Assembly (NCBI RefSeq): GCF_017312365.1
Contig: NZ_BLJI01000006.1
Location: 1-64,000, forward strand
Length of the DNA stretch: 64,000 nucleotides
Source: Chroococcus sp. FPU101
Lineage (GTDB): Bacteria; Cyanobacteriota; Cyanobacteriia; Cyanobacteriales; Microcystaceae
Reading direction: 5' to 3'
Part shown: positions 43,717 through 52,851 of the stretch, one piece after another
Position numbering within the stretch: position 1 is the first letter of the stretch
How the letters are laid out: each line of letters starts with the position of its first letter
Position numbers and translations under genes: made by a program
The notes under the pieces: model-generated
Databases searched by the model: none
Told to the model about the DNA's origin: nothing
Seen by the model: only the letters and a program-made list of their open reading frames with translations

Positions 43717-46700
43717 ATGTCTAAATATTCATTTGACCGCATAGAACCAAAACAATTTGAAGCAATGTGCCAAGCTCTTTTAGAAAAAACATATAGGGCT
43801 AGTGGTAACTTAATACAATTTGGAGATGGTCAAGATGGTGGGAGAGAAGCTACGTGGACGCAACCCATTGAGCATCAAAACTATACTCGGCCTGTTAATG
43901 AAATAGAAAATGTACCGAAAGAATGGGTTTTTCAGGTAAAATACCATGATATTTCTCAGCGAGGTTGGGAAAAAGCACGTGATGCAATCATTGATGATTT
44001 AGCAAAAGAGTTAAATAAAATTGTTAATAAACATCAAGTTCCATGTCATGCTTATGTGATGATTACTAATGTTCCTTTTACTGGAGTAAGAAATGTTGGT
44101 ACTCGTGACAAAATTACAATAATTGCCGAACAATGGAAGCAGCAGATTCCAGAAGTTTATGTATGGGATGCAGCAGATATATCTCGTATGCTTGATACCA
44201 ATAAAGATGTTCGTACTGCCTATTTAGATTCCATTTTGCCAGGCGATATATTAAAAGCTATATATCAAGGTATAAATTTCCAGAATGATCGTAAAAAAAG
44301 TGCTTTTCAAACTTACCTGAAGTTTATCTTAGACTGTGAAAAATCAGCAAGAGCGCAAGAAGCAGGAGATGAACAAAATCTACCTCTATTAGAAGTTTTT
44401 ATAGACTTTACGCTAACTTTATTAAACTTTGAAAGTCTACTAGAAAATAGCAGAAACATCAAACTAAATCGGAATACTTCAGCAATTGGATTGTTTTCAG
44501 AACAATATTCTCCCTTTTTTCCAAATGATTGGTCGCAAGTTAGAGCCTCTAAGGCCTTGTTTCTCTTAGATTCTGACTTTACATTGTTTCTAGGAGGGCC
44601 TGGATTAGGCAAAAGTACCCTTACTCAATTTTTGTCTTTATATCAAGCGGCGCGTATAATTGAACCTGATGTTGCTTTATCCCTTGCAAAACGTCTGAAA
44701 CTTCCTCAAGGGATAGATACGGAAAATCTAGATTCTTATGTTAATCCACGTTTTCCATTTCGGGTTGAGCTACGACGCTATGCAAAATGGATGAGTGAGA
44801 AATTTGATAATGGGTGTGAATCTTATTTAGCCCTTTACATTGTTGAAAAATTAATTAATGAAAACACTTCATCGAATCTTGGAATGGATGATATTTTTGG
44901 ATTAGCATCAACCGATCCAATTTTATTGATTCTTGACGGTCTAGATGAAGTTCCGAATATAGAAACTCGACAAAAAATCATAGAAAATTTAAGAATTTTT
45001 GTGAATCGTGTTGAAGCAGAAAAAGGGGACTTACAAGTTATACTATCTAGTCGCCCTAATGGATATTCTGGCGAATTTGACGAATTTAAGCCCGTTACTT
45101 GGAAGCTTAATGAACTTGAAAGACCAGATTTTGACGAATATTGTGAACAATGGCTGAAACAAAGAATTCCTTCTGCTGAAGAACGACGTGAAGCAAAAGA
45201 AAGAATCGAAGCTGGTATGGAATCCGAAGCAGTACAAAGGTTAGCTCGATCACTACTACAAGCAACTGTAATTTTAACTATCGTTCGTCGTAAGATTCAG
45301 ATTCCTCATCAAAAGCATTTACTCTATAAAACCTATGTCGAGGTAATTTTTGCGCGAGAGAAAGAAAAAACACCACTTGTAAGCAAGTGGGAAAATGAGC
45401 TATTAAAACTTCACGAACGAGTTGGTTTTGAACTGCATCGAAAAATGGAACAGTCTCGAATTCAAGCTTTAAACGACCAAGATTTTCATTATTATATTTA
45501 TGATGTTTTAGAGGACTGTCCTGTCACTAAATTTGGAACGACAACTCTTGGAAATATTGCACAAGAAATTATTGAAATGGCAACAGATCGACTTTGTTTA
45601 TTGGTCGGCAAAGGAGAAAAGCAAACAGAAATTGATTTTGTCTTACAACAGTATCGAGAATATTTTGCGGCATCTTATTTAACAAATCATCCTGATGCCG
45701 ATTCAGATCTTGTTTTTTTTACGTTAATCAAGCGTGGTGCTTATTGGTCTTATGTACTTCAATTTTATGTTGCTCAAGCTCACCCAAATCAACAAATGAG
45801 TTGGCTTAACTATGTTGATGACCAAGATGAAATTATTAATAAAACTATAGCATCTAGAGCTATTTTGAATATTTTACCTGAGTTTAAATCTACAAGACCA
45901 AAAGATTTTGAACGTGCTTTTAAAAGCATCTTTGATAAAAAAATTAGATGGACATGGCTAGAACAAGAATCAATAATAGATATTTTACAAGTAATTCGTT
46001 CTGGCTCTGCTTTTACAAATGTCTGGAAATGGCTGGATGATCTTTCAATAGAAGATCAAGGAAATTTAGAAACTGAACTTTGGCTTTTAGGTCGAATACA
46101 TTCGCTTAATACTCCTTTTTTGCCAGTCAAAGAATTTGAAAGTAAAATTCAGGAACTTTTGCAACAAGATCAGACAAAAAGTAGTGCTATTCTAGCTTGT
46201 TTTAATAATAATTTAATAATTGATTTATCATTTTGTAACTTTTCAGAGCTTGAATTAGTGTTTGAAAAAATTTATTATACAACTAGACTCACCGATTATC
46301 GAACAGAAAAACATAAAGAATTTGATAATATTATCTCATCTCAGAATCCAATAAAGTTATGCGAACTTCTATGTTGTAGTTTTTTAGGAAAATTTACTAC
46401 AATAAACTTACTTTCATCTGAAAGCTTAGAATTATCCCTTTTACAAAATTCAGTAAAACTACGATTAAATTCTTATTTAACTGGAAAATTTTTAACAAAA
46501 TCTGATTTAGAATTTTTAAATTTAGCTCAGATAGAAACTGATAATATATATGTTAATTATTTACAGAATTTGATAGATGCTACGAAAAATTTAACCGATA
46601 GTGTCCTTGATCAAAAAACTAGAGATTTAGAAGAGAAAATTACTGATAAATACTCCTTAATGTCTGTGTGGAGTACAGATAATATTTTAGGGCCTAGTAT

Positions 46701-47793
46701 TACAGCTTTTAGTTCTATAGATGATTGGCAGTTGTTCAGACAAAAACTTACTAAACTCTTGACTGACGAGCAAGATTGGTGTACAAATAGCGTAGATTTT
46801 AATAATTTACCTCATCTGTGGCCTGTATTATTCTTTCATCCTAATCACTGGTCACTGCTCGTAGAAAAAAGTTTAATTACAGAGGAGGAATATCAGCTGC
46901 TTCTAAAATCTTCTTTAGCTCTTATTCTTCAAATACCGATTATTCCTATTCATCTATTTAATGGTGGAACTATATCTAAGCATAGTACTATTATACCACT
47001 TACAAAAGTATTGAATGTTGCTTTGACAATTGCAAAAAATTATGGAATTGAATATTTGGGCGATGCTAAAGGTTTAGATGCTATTTTGTGGGGTGCTACA
47101 ATAGAACAAATCACCAAAGAAGAGACTGAATCTATTTTGTATAGAGCGATGGAGCTATCCCCTCTACCTCCTATTTGGTCAGGCACATTGTTATTACTTT
47201 GTTTACATACACCGTTATTTAATATAGATATCTTGGTTGATTTTTGGGAGAAAAATCAGGAGTTGAGAATAATTTCTGTAGTTGATTCTCATCAAAATAA
47301 AAATCTTGATAAAAGCAATCTCATCAATCAACTTTTATCTAAAGATAATCAAAGTATATTGCCATTGGTTGCAGCAATTATAGCTTGTGGTGTATCAATT
47401 GATGAAGATATTCAAAACAAATTATATAAGCGATTTCTTGATGAATTAGATAATTATCTCGATAATAACAATATTATTAATCTTTTTTATTTGGCTTTAC
47501 TTAATTTAAAGCCTAGTCTTGAAGAATTTGTATTTTGGCAAAACTCTGAGATTATCAAGAAAATAAGTGAATTATCCTACTACTTTATCAAAAAAATATG
47601 TCAACGTTTTTTGGAAATAAGTCATCCCAACTATCAACTTAATTATGAAAAGTTACGAGAAAAGTTGATGATTTTTATTGAGGAAAGAAATGATTTTCCT
47701 CCTGAACTGGTTTTATCTGTATTAGAGGTAATTTTGAAAATGGATGAAGCAAATCTTCCAGAACTACGAGATCAAGATTGGCAACGCACTTGA
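43717..47793 (+). CDS. Mrr-like nuclease–NACHT STAND ATPase (Avs/bNACHT-like defence protein)
   Basis: The product of about 1358 residues (MSKYSFDRIEP start; an ATG at 43,696 is 7 codons upstream) has an N-terminal PD-(D/E)xK/Mrr nuclease region with FGDGQDGGREATW (about 35–47) and the QxK core FQVKYHD (about 72). The NACHT core follows: Walker A LGGPGLGKST (about 292–300) and Walker B LLILDGLDEVP (about 405–415), then SSRPNGYS and FVLQQYREYFAASYL. The C-terminal 700 residues are helical with no recognised repeats and are the likely sensor. Such proteins cut DNA or kill the cell after sensing a phage protein. It stands alone beside the hsd operon. Confidence 0.85.
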   Translation: MSKYSFDRIEPKQFEAMCQALLEKTYRASGNLIQFGDGQDGGREATWTQPIEHQNYTRPVNEIENVPKEWVFQVKYHDISQRGWEKARDAIIDDLAKELNKIVNKHQVPCHAYVMITNVPFTGVRNVGTRDKITIIAEQWKQQIPEVYVWDAADISRMLDTNKDVRTAYLDSILPGDILKAIYQGINFQNDRKKSAFQTYLKFILDCEKSARAQEAGDEQNLPLLEVFIDFTLTLLNFESLLENSRNIKLNRNTSAIGLFSEQYSPFFPNDWSQVRASKALFLLDSDFTLFLGGPGLGKSTLTQFLSLYQAARIIEPDVALSLAKRLKLPQGIDTENLDSYVNPRFPFRVELRRYAKWMSEKFDNGCESYLALYIVEKLINENTSSNLGMDDIFGLASTDPILLILDGLDEVPNIETRQKIIENLRIFVNRVEAEKGDLQVILSSRPNGYSGEFDEFKPVTWKLNELERPDFDEYCEQWLKQRIPSAEERREAKERIEAGMESEAVQRLARSLLQATVILTIVRRKIQIPHQKHLLYKTYVEVIFAREKEKTPLVSKWENELLKLHERVGFELHRKMEQSRIQALNDQDFHYYIYDVLEDCPVTKFGTTTLGNIAQEIIEMATDRLCLLVGKGEKQTEIDFVLQQYREYFAASYLTNHPDADSDLVFFTLIKRGAYWSYVLQFYVAQAHPNQQMSWLNYVDDQDEIINKTIASRAILNILPEFKSTRPKDFERAFKSIFDKKIRWTWLEQESIIDILQVIRSGSAFTNVWKWLDDLSIEDQGNLETELWLLGRIHSLNTPFLPVKEFESKIQELLQQDQTKSSAILACFNNNLIIDLSFCNFSELELVFEKIYYTTRLTDYRTEKHKEFDNIISSQNPIKLCELLCCSFLGKFTTINLLSSESLELSLLQNSVKLRLNSYLTGKFLTKSDLEFLNLAQIETDNIYVNYLQNLIDATKNLTDSVLDQKTRDLEEKITDKYSLMSVWSTDNILGPSITAFSSIDDWQLFRQKLTKLLTDEQDWCTNSVDFNNLPHLWPVLFFHPNHWSLLVEKSLITEEEYQLLLKSSLALILQIPIIPIHLFNGGTISKHSTIIPLTKVLNVALTIAKNYGIEYLGDAKGLDAILWGATIEQITKEETESILYRAMELSPLPPIWSGTLLLLCLHTPLFNIDILVDFWEKNQELRIISVVDSHQNKNLDKSNLINQLLSKDNQSILPLVAAIIACGVSIDEDIQNKLYKRFLDELDNYLDNNNIINLFYLALLNLKPSLEEFVFWQNSEIIKKISELSYYFIKKICQRFLEISHPNYQLNYEKLREKLMIFIEERNDFPPELVLSVLEVILKMDEANLPELRDQDWQRT

Positions 47794-48001
47794 TGATTGA
47801 GTTTACCTTAAAATAAGGATAAGGAGAATAGAGATAAGGGATGATAAGGATACACACATTACGAGTATAGATAGACTAACAATGATGATCGCTGTTAAAG
47901 AATTTTCATTTGCAGCCTTTCAAGTAACAGAGTAACTTTATATTTAAGTAAACTTTTGTAAAAATTAGGTAGAAAAGGTCATCAATTTTTCTGGACTTAC
48001 T

Positions 48002-48051
48002 GAAGCATTATGCTTCCATGAAAGGACTTTCTGCAATATTATGTTTCCAAT
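48002..48051. repeat. GCATTATGC palindrome and TTATGYTTCC repeats right of NACHT gene
   Basis: GAAGCATTATGCTTC (48,002–48,016) is a palindrome; TTATGTTTCCAAT follows at 48,039–48,051. Both match the motif cluster at 42.83–42.9 kb on the other side of the NACHT gene. Confidence 0.5.
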
Positions 48052-48053
48052 AC

Positions 48054-48327
48054 GGACATTGTGTACCAAACGGACAAAAAACGGCGGTCAGCGTATAATT
48101 TAAGCGTTCTTTTAAGCTGTAATTTAAGCCCCGTCTGGATTTTTAGCATTTAAGTTTTAACAGTTTTTATTCTGTGCATCCTGAGCGGAACTTTGATTAT
48201 ACGTCAAGTTTTCTGAGGGATAATTCAAGGTTTTTAGCCTAATTATACGTCGAGTAAGCCAAAACTAAGCGTACAAGTCATCTTATACGCACAGAGCCGT
48301 TTCTTGTCCGTTTGCTACACAACGTCC
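48054..48327. mobile_element. 274-bp MITE with 24-bp inverted ends and subterminal repeats
   Basis: The ends are 24 bases long and match at 22 positions (left 48,054–48,077 starting GGACATTGTGTA; right 48,304–48,327). The 5-bp AATAC is duplicated at 48,049–48,053 and 48,328–48,332. Inside are outward-facing copies of an ATTATACG-type motif: two or three near the left end (GCGTATAATTTAAGC, CTGTAATTTAAGC) and three near the right (ATTATACGTC twice, CTTATACGC). No coding sequence. The layout recalls multi-site transposon ends, but the family is not assigned. Confidence 0.85.
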
Positions 48328-48434
48328 AATACGCAGTAAACTCAAATAGAGTTATAACGCCAAAATGAGCTTTTAGGACACTGCTACTGTAAAATTATCC
48401 TTCCAATCACTGCAATCTTATGGTTCTAGTGATA

Positions 48435-48471
48435 CAAGCGTTTCAAGCAAGAAAAGCACCTCATAACAGCT
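48435..48471. repeat. 37-bp exact repeat, inverted partner at 27,632
   Basis: This is the reverse-complement copy of 27,632–27,668. It lies 35 bp beyond the 3' end of the recombinase gene. Confidence 0.85.
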
Positions 48472-48505
48472 TTGCTAGTTTTGTCCCAATGAGCATCGAA
48501 AGTTC

Positions 48506-49459
48506 TCATCCCCTGCCAAAACCCAAACGTTGGACAGCGCGGCGTTTGGTTTCTTCCCCTCGGCGATCATACTTCGCCGTCGTTACCACCGAAGCATGAC
48601 CCGCTAATTTCTGCACCGTGACGATATCTACCCCCGCATCGAGGAGATCTGAACAGAATGTCCGTCTAAAATCATGGGGACTAAATGACTCGACCCCAGA
48701 TTCAGCCGCCCGCTTCTGGAGAATCAGCAGCACCGATTGAGCCGACATCGACCTGATTTGAATTTCTCCCCCTTTTCTAATCGGACAAAGTAACGCCCCA
48801 GGTTGGCGACCTCTCACATCAAGCCATGCTTTGACAAACTTTATTGCTTCATCAGGAAGGTACACGGTTCTATCCTTACCCCCTTTACCCATGATCACCT
48901 CTAATGAACCGACCTCTGGGTTAAAGTCTTCACTTGTTAGCTTCACCACTTCAGAGCGTCGTAACCCCGCACCGCGCAGGATGGTAATCAAGGCCGCATC
49001 CCTAACCCCTTGCGTAGTTGGGTCATTATTGCAAACCTCAATCAGTGCCGCGATTTCTGCACTACTTAACGCCCGTCCAGAGATTTTGCCACTGCCTTTA
49101 ATCGATGGCAGTTCTACCGCCTGTTCATAATCTGATGCGTCCATCATCCCTAGCTTTTTTGCCTCCTTTAAAACTCGCCGCAAAGCACACATCATTTTCT
49201 GAGCGGTCAAAGGTGCATACTTTTCGAGTAACACTGCCTGTACCGCAGAGGTGTGCTGATATCGTAAGTTAGCCCAATTAAGAGTATAAGCATCACATTG
49301 ACCGCTCGTGAGTATAGATGCGATCGCATTCAAAGATTGCTCCATCGTCGGCCGCGAACCTTCCCTTAATGAGCGTAAATAGACGGCGGCGGGATGAGTC
49401 GTCAAAGGTAACGGTGAAAAGAGAACCAATTCTGAGGGATCGTGATTCAGCTTCAGCAT
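48506..49459 (-). CDS. Tyrosine recombinase (XerC/D-like integrase)
   Basis: The 317-residue protein has a SAM-like N-terminal core-binding domain and a C-terminal catalytic domain. Active-site residues are visible: Arg in GAGLRRSEVVKL, Lys in GKGGKDRTVYL, His and Arg in SPHDFRRTFCS, His in LAGHASVVTT and nucleophile Tyr in TAKYDRRG. Plasmid-borne enzymes of this kind resolve multimers or catalyse integration or inversion. The strand faces the MITE and the 37-bp repeat copy. Confidence 0.93.
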   Translation of the reverse strand: MLKLNHDPSELVLFSPLPLTTHPAAVYLRSLREGSRPTMEQSLNAIASILTSGQCDAYTLNWANLRYQHTSAVQAVLLEKYAPLTAQKMMCALRRVLKEAKKLGMMDASDYEQAVELPSIKGSGKISGRALSSAEIAALIEVCNNDPTTQGVRDAALITILRGAGLRRSEVVKLTSEDFNPEVGSLEVIMGKGGKDRTVYLPDEAIKFVKAWLDVRGRQPGALLCPIRKGGEIQIRSMSAQSVLLILQKRAAESGVESFSPHDFRRTFCSDLLDAGVDIVTVQKLAGHASVVTTAKYDRRGEETKRRAVQRLGFGRG

Positions 49460-49996
49460 TTACTTATTAGAACTGTGCTTCTAACAAGTTATTTTGGCAC
49501 AATTTAAGGGGCGATGAACAGGAGATGTGAATTGAAGAAGAAAGTGGAGTGCGATTCGTTCAGTCGAGCGCGACCTGAAAAGGTCATTTGAATTTTTGCT
49601 ACTTTAATAGGTTTCTAATCCTAAAGTACCCATACCGAGCCGAGAACTATCAAAGTCTTAGCAAGAAGTCAGGCAAAGTGAATTTCTGTTGTTGAACGTC
49701 AACTTTCTGGGGACTTTATAACTGTAGTCTATGTAATCGAGCGATAAATACAGTGATGGAACTTCAACCTGAAATACAAAGAATCCTAGATAGATGGCTA
49801 GGAATGGATACATGGCACACGAATCGGCGTTAAGCAACTAAACGCGAAATTTACTGTCGCAGTTGCTTAACCCCAATAAAACTACAGAAGGACGAAAATT
49901 TAATTAATTTTTTTGAAATTGATGAGATGATTAGAGAACTAATTAGTTTAAAGAATTGGTTAAAATTGGAATATGATTTTATTCTTTAATGTGAAT
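49460..49996. other. Intergenic region with possible tiny gene and hairpin
   Basis: No conventional gene is seen in about 540 bases. A 25-codon frame at 49,756–49,833 (MELQPEIQRILDRWLGMDTW…) ends in an 11-bp inverted repeat, GTTAAGCAACT (49,829–49,839) and its complement (49,861–49,871). The hairpin lacks a T-run. Whether the peptide is made is unknown. Confidence 0.4.
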
Positions 49997-50767
49997 CTAT
50001 CCTTTTGAAAAATCGTGTCTATTGTTGGCATGAATTTTGAATCCATCACTATATTCAATGACAGGAGTTCCATTAGTCAAGTGAAAGCGAGGCTCTTTCA
50101 TGACGGGAGGTAAAATAACGTTTAACATCGTTGAATCACTTAAATAAAACTGGTAGTCGTTAAGTTGATCTGTTAAAGATAATAAACATATTTGCTCAAT
50201 TAAATATTCTAATTCTAGTTCATCAATATATCTATAATTAAGATGAGCAATAAGCTCATCTCTAACAATGACATAAAAACCTTGTCTAAAGAAATTTCTG
50301 TAGTTATGTTTGAGAAAATAGTTTTGTGTTAGTTTGTTGTTACATCTTAGTTCTTCTATAGCTCTTTCAACTCGTTTCGAGGGAATGAGATCGCTGACCG
50401 CAGTAAATTTAAAGCCAATTGGTTTTAAAAGTAGCTCTAAAGGTTGTTTAAGAATTTTTTCAGGAAAGCTGATTAGAGGCCAATAAACAATTAATAAAAT
50501 AAGCAGGAATAAAGCGTCCTTATTGACAGTCGGAAATTTCTTAATGGTTGATTCATAGATCGTGTATCCAATTAAAGTAGATAATTGGATTTGAATAAAA
50601 ATTAAGATTGCTTGATCTCTCCAAGCTAACCAATTACTCCTAACTTTTGTTTTTATTAGGTAATCGATAAAACTTTTAGGAGAAGCAAAAGTTTTGATTT
50701 TTAATTTAGGGTCTTGGTTTTTCAATTCTTTTAAAACTAAATTAATCTTCGATATTTCTAAATTCAT
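49997..50767 (-). CDS. Membrane protein of unknown function
   Basis: The 256-residue protein (ATG at 50,767, AAGGAG about 13 bases upstream; a longer frame starts at 50,806) has two predicted membrane helices around residues 50–70 and 85–105. A soluble C-terminal region follows with DELIAHLNYRYIDELELEYLI. No family is recognised. It overlaps the end of the preceding gene by 26 bp, so the two form a coupled pair. Confidence 0.6.
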   Translation of the reverse strand: MNLEISKINLVLKELKNQDPKLKIKTFASPKSFIDYLIKTKVRSNWLAWRDQAILIFIQIQLSTLIGYTIYESTIKKFPTVNKDALFLLILLIVYWPLISFPEKILKQPLELLLKPIGFKFTAVSDLIPSKRVERAIEELRCNNKLTQNYFLKHNYRNFFRQGFYVIVRDELIAHLNYRYIDELELEYLIEQICLLSLTDQLNDYQFYLSDSTMLNVILPPVMKEPRFHLTNGTPVIEYSDGFKIHANNRHDFSKG

Positions 50768-51194
50768 TGATGCTGATTCTCCTTTTAATTGGTTTTGAAA
50801 ACTCATCCGCTAAAGAAGGAAACCTTTGTTCTTCGTACCAAGTTGCTTCTACAATAGCTTCTTGTAAATCTTTCCAATCGTGCGCCATTTTTGCTTTAAT
50901 ATAATCATCGAGAGTTCCAACATCTTCAGGAGGAATGATTATTGGTTCAGAGGGAGCGATTTCAATTGTTTCTGTCCCATCTTCTTGAATTACTATAATT
51001 TCTTGAGGTTGAATCATATAGGCTTCTTTTTCCTGTAGCCATTCTTTCGTCCAAATTTTTATCATTTTATTGTATTCATCAGTTGAGAAAAGATGTTTGA
51101 AAGATGAATTGGAGTACGAGTCTGGCTTCCCTTGATCGTCATAGCTACACTCAACTAAAACCGAGTTGAAATATCGATAATTCCAAATATTCAT
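50742..51194 (-). CDS. Unknown acidic protein
   Basis: The 150-residue soluble product is rich in Glu and Asp (VIQEDGTETIEIAPSEPIIIP in the middle). No domain is recognised. It lies 40 bp after the RNA-ligase gene and overlaps the next gene, suggesting a three-gene unit: ligase, this protein, membrane protein. Confidence 0.55.
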   Translation of the reverse strand: MNIWNYRYFNSVLVECSYDDQGKPDSYSNSSFKHLFSTDEYNKMIKIWTKEWLQEKEAYMIQPQEIIVIQEDGTETIEIAPSEPIIIPPEDVGTLDDYIKAKMAHDWKDLQEAIVEATWYEEQRFPSLADEFSKPIKRRISINEFRNIED

Positions 51195-51234
51195 AGATTT
51201 TTTTAGAATTGAACTATCTTAATTAAAACAAAAT

Positions 51235-52365
51235 TTAATTATCTAGCTTGGCTTGTTGTAGCTTTTTACTTTCGGAGTAGCCGACAAGTTCATTATTAAT
51301 TGGGCGAATCAATGCGTATAATTTCTCTTTTATTTTAGCTGACTGATGCCAGTTAACACCATCATTACGTCTTGCAAAAACAAATTTTCTAGCTAATTCT
51401 GGTAAAGAGCTAAAGTTTAATCCTAATTCTTTATCTGAGTATTTTGAGTAATGTTGATGGTAAAATTCAATCTTCCCAATTAACTGTGTAAGTTGTTCAG
51501 TTATGAGTTCCTGAATTTGGTCAAAATCTGTCCAGTATTCTTCAGGGATCTCTTGTCTTTTTAATTTTAGATCATTACCATTTTTGAGACTTTCCCAAAC
51601 TCCTAAAGGTGTTACTTGTGAGATTAGCTTATGAATCCTACAATACTCACTGCCTTTAATTTTTAGTCTAAGACCACTAGAGAAAAGAAGCACAAAACCT
51701 TCTGAATTTTTATCTAAATTAGAGGCTTTTTCTAAAATTGATGAAATTGAATTAGCATCTTTTTTTTCTATCACTTTAATACCTAGTTTTATTGCTAAAG
51801 AAGCTAACTGATAATAGTCTAACTCATAGCCATCATTTTGATACGCTGCTAATAATACTAAACCTTTAAAGGGGTATCTAATGACAATTTGATTTTCAGG
51901 GTAGACCAACTCAAACAAATAAGTTGTTCCTGGTTCAAGGAATGATAGCTCTAATAAGTGTAATTGCTCAGTTCCCCAAATAGCTTGTGTTGAGTTAAAT
52001 TCTCCTTTGGTGACAAGATGCCAGCTTCCTTGATAGTAATAACCGATTCCTAAGCTGCCATCAAGTTTAGAGTAAGCTTCAAACGGTTCGTTGGGAATGT
52101 CATAGCTTAACTCTCCATAATTAAAGAATTTTGGAAATGGAGTTGCAATAACTTGTTTTTGTGCGCGATCAAGGATTAAACCTCTGGCAAGGATATTCCA
52201 TTCATTCCAAAGACGATTATAAACACAACGATTTGTATAGCAAAAAAGGGAAAGAGATTCTTTTTGCACTTCGTAAACATTTTTGTTTTTGATCTCGTTT
52301 TGTAGATGCGCTTCTAGCGTGGTGAAATCAATATTTCTGGCTGGATGCTTGTTTGAATAAGTCAT
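51235..52365 (-). CDS. T4 Rnl1-like RNA ligase
   Basis: The 376-residue protein shows the nucleotidyltransferase motifs of RNA ligases: motif I YSKLDGSLG (AMP-accepting Lys about residue 99), motif III TYLFELVYPEN, motif IV NSEGFVLLF and motif V LRLKIKGSEY. It should join 5'-phosphate and 3'-hydroxyl RNA ends using ATP. Rnl1-type enzymes repair cleaved tRNA anticodon loops in phage T4; two HEPN-type RNase candidates are in the same window. No polynucleotide kinase or phosphatase partner was found nearby. The C terminus is an all-helical extension. Confidence 0.85.
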   Translation of the reverse strand: MTYSNKHPARNIDFTTLEAHLQNEIKNKNVYEVQKESLSLFCYTNRCVYNRLWNEWNILARGLILDRAQKQVIATPFPKFFNYGELSYDIPNEPFEAYSKLDGSLGIGYYYQGSWHLVTKGEFNSTQAIWGTEQLHLLELSFLEPGTTYLFELVYPENQIVIRYPFKGLVLLAAYQNDGYELDYYQLASLAIKLGIKVIEKKDANSISSILEKASNLDKNSEGFVLLFSSGLRLKIKGSEYCRIHKLISQVTPLGVWESLKNGNDLKLKRQEIPEEYWTDFDQIQELITEQLTQLIGKIEFYHQHYSKYSDKELGLNFSSLPELARKFVFARRNDGVNWHQSAKIKEKLYALIRPINNELVGYSESKKLQQAKLDN

Positions 52366-52454
52366 TAGATTTAATGTAGATTTATGACAATTTTAATTGA
52401 CAATAATTTAATGATTAATGCTAATGAATGACAGTAGCGTTAATCATTAATATT

Positions 52455-52779
52455 TTATTCTTGATAACTAGCACCTTGAATCAACTCTTTTTGATTGTTG
52501 AAGTTAGAAATAGTACAATTAATATCTTCAATTTCAACTGAGCGTAAAACTAGACGGAAACAGGCATTTGAACGGTAATCTCCAATTACATTTTCTATGA
52601 AAATTGTAGCACCAATGCAAAATTTTTCTCCGTCATCTAAATCGATTGTTTTGTGGCAAGGAAACCAAGCATACGAAAGAAAGTGTATTGGAGATTTCTT
52701 GACAACGCTCAGGAGTTAATCCAAAACGATGATCGCTACGGAAAGGACAATCAAAGCAAGGTTTTAGCAACAATTAAGT
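52455..52779 (-). pseudogene. Frameshifted zinc-cluster protein (DUF6283-like)
   Basis: The first frame starts LKPCFDCPFRSDHRFGLTPE and stops early. A second frame, entered near 52,690, gives AWFPCHKTIDLDDGEKFC and runs to a stop at 52,455 through FIENVIGDYRSNACFRLVL. Joined, the protein has CxxCPFR and CHK, the pattern of small Cys/His zinc-binding proteins annotated DUF6283. A TTG at 52,779 is the likely start. The family call is tentative. Confidence 0.5.
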
Positions 52780-52851
52780 TCCTATCTGTTACTGAATAGA
52801 AGTTAGGCAATACATAACTTTCATTGGTTTTATGTAGTGCATGAATAAGAA

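Noticed and set aside
47810-47855. Purine-rich ATAAGG repeats after the NACHT gene
   Set aside because: Copies are short and irregularly spaced; they do not form a convincing iteron set.
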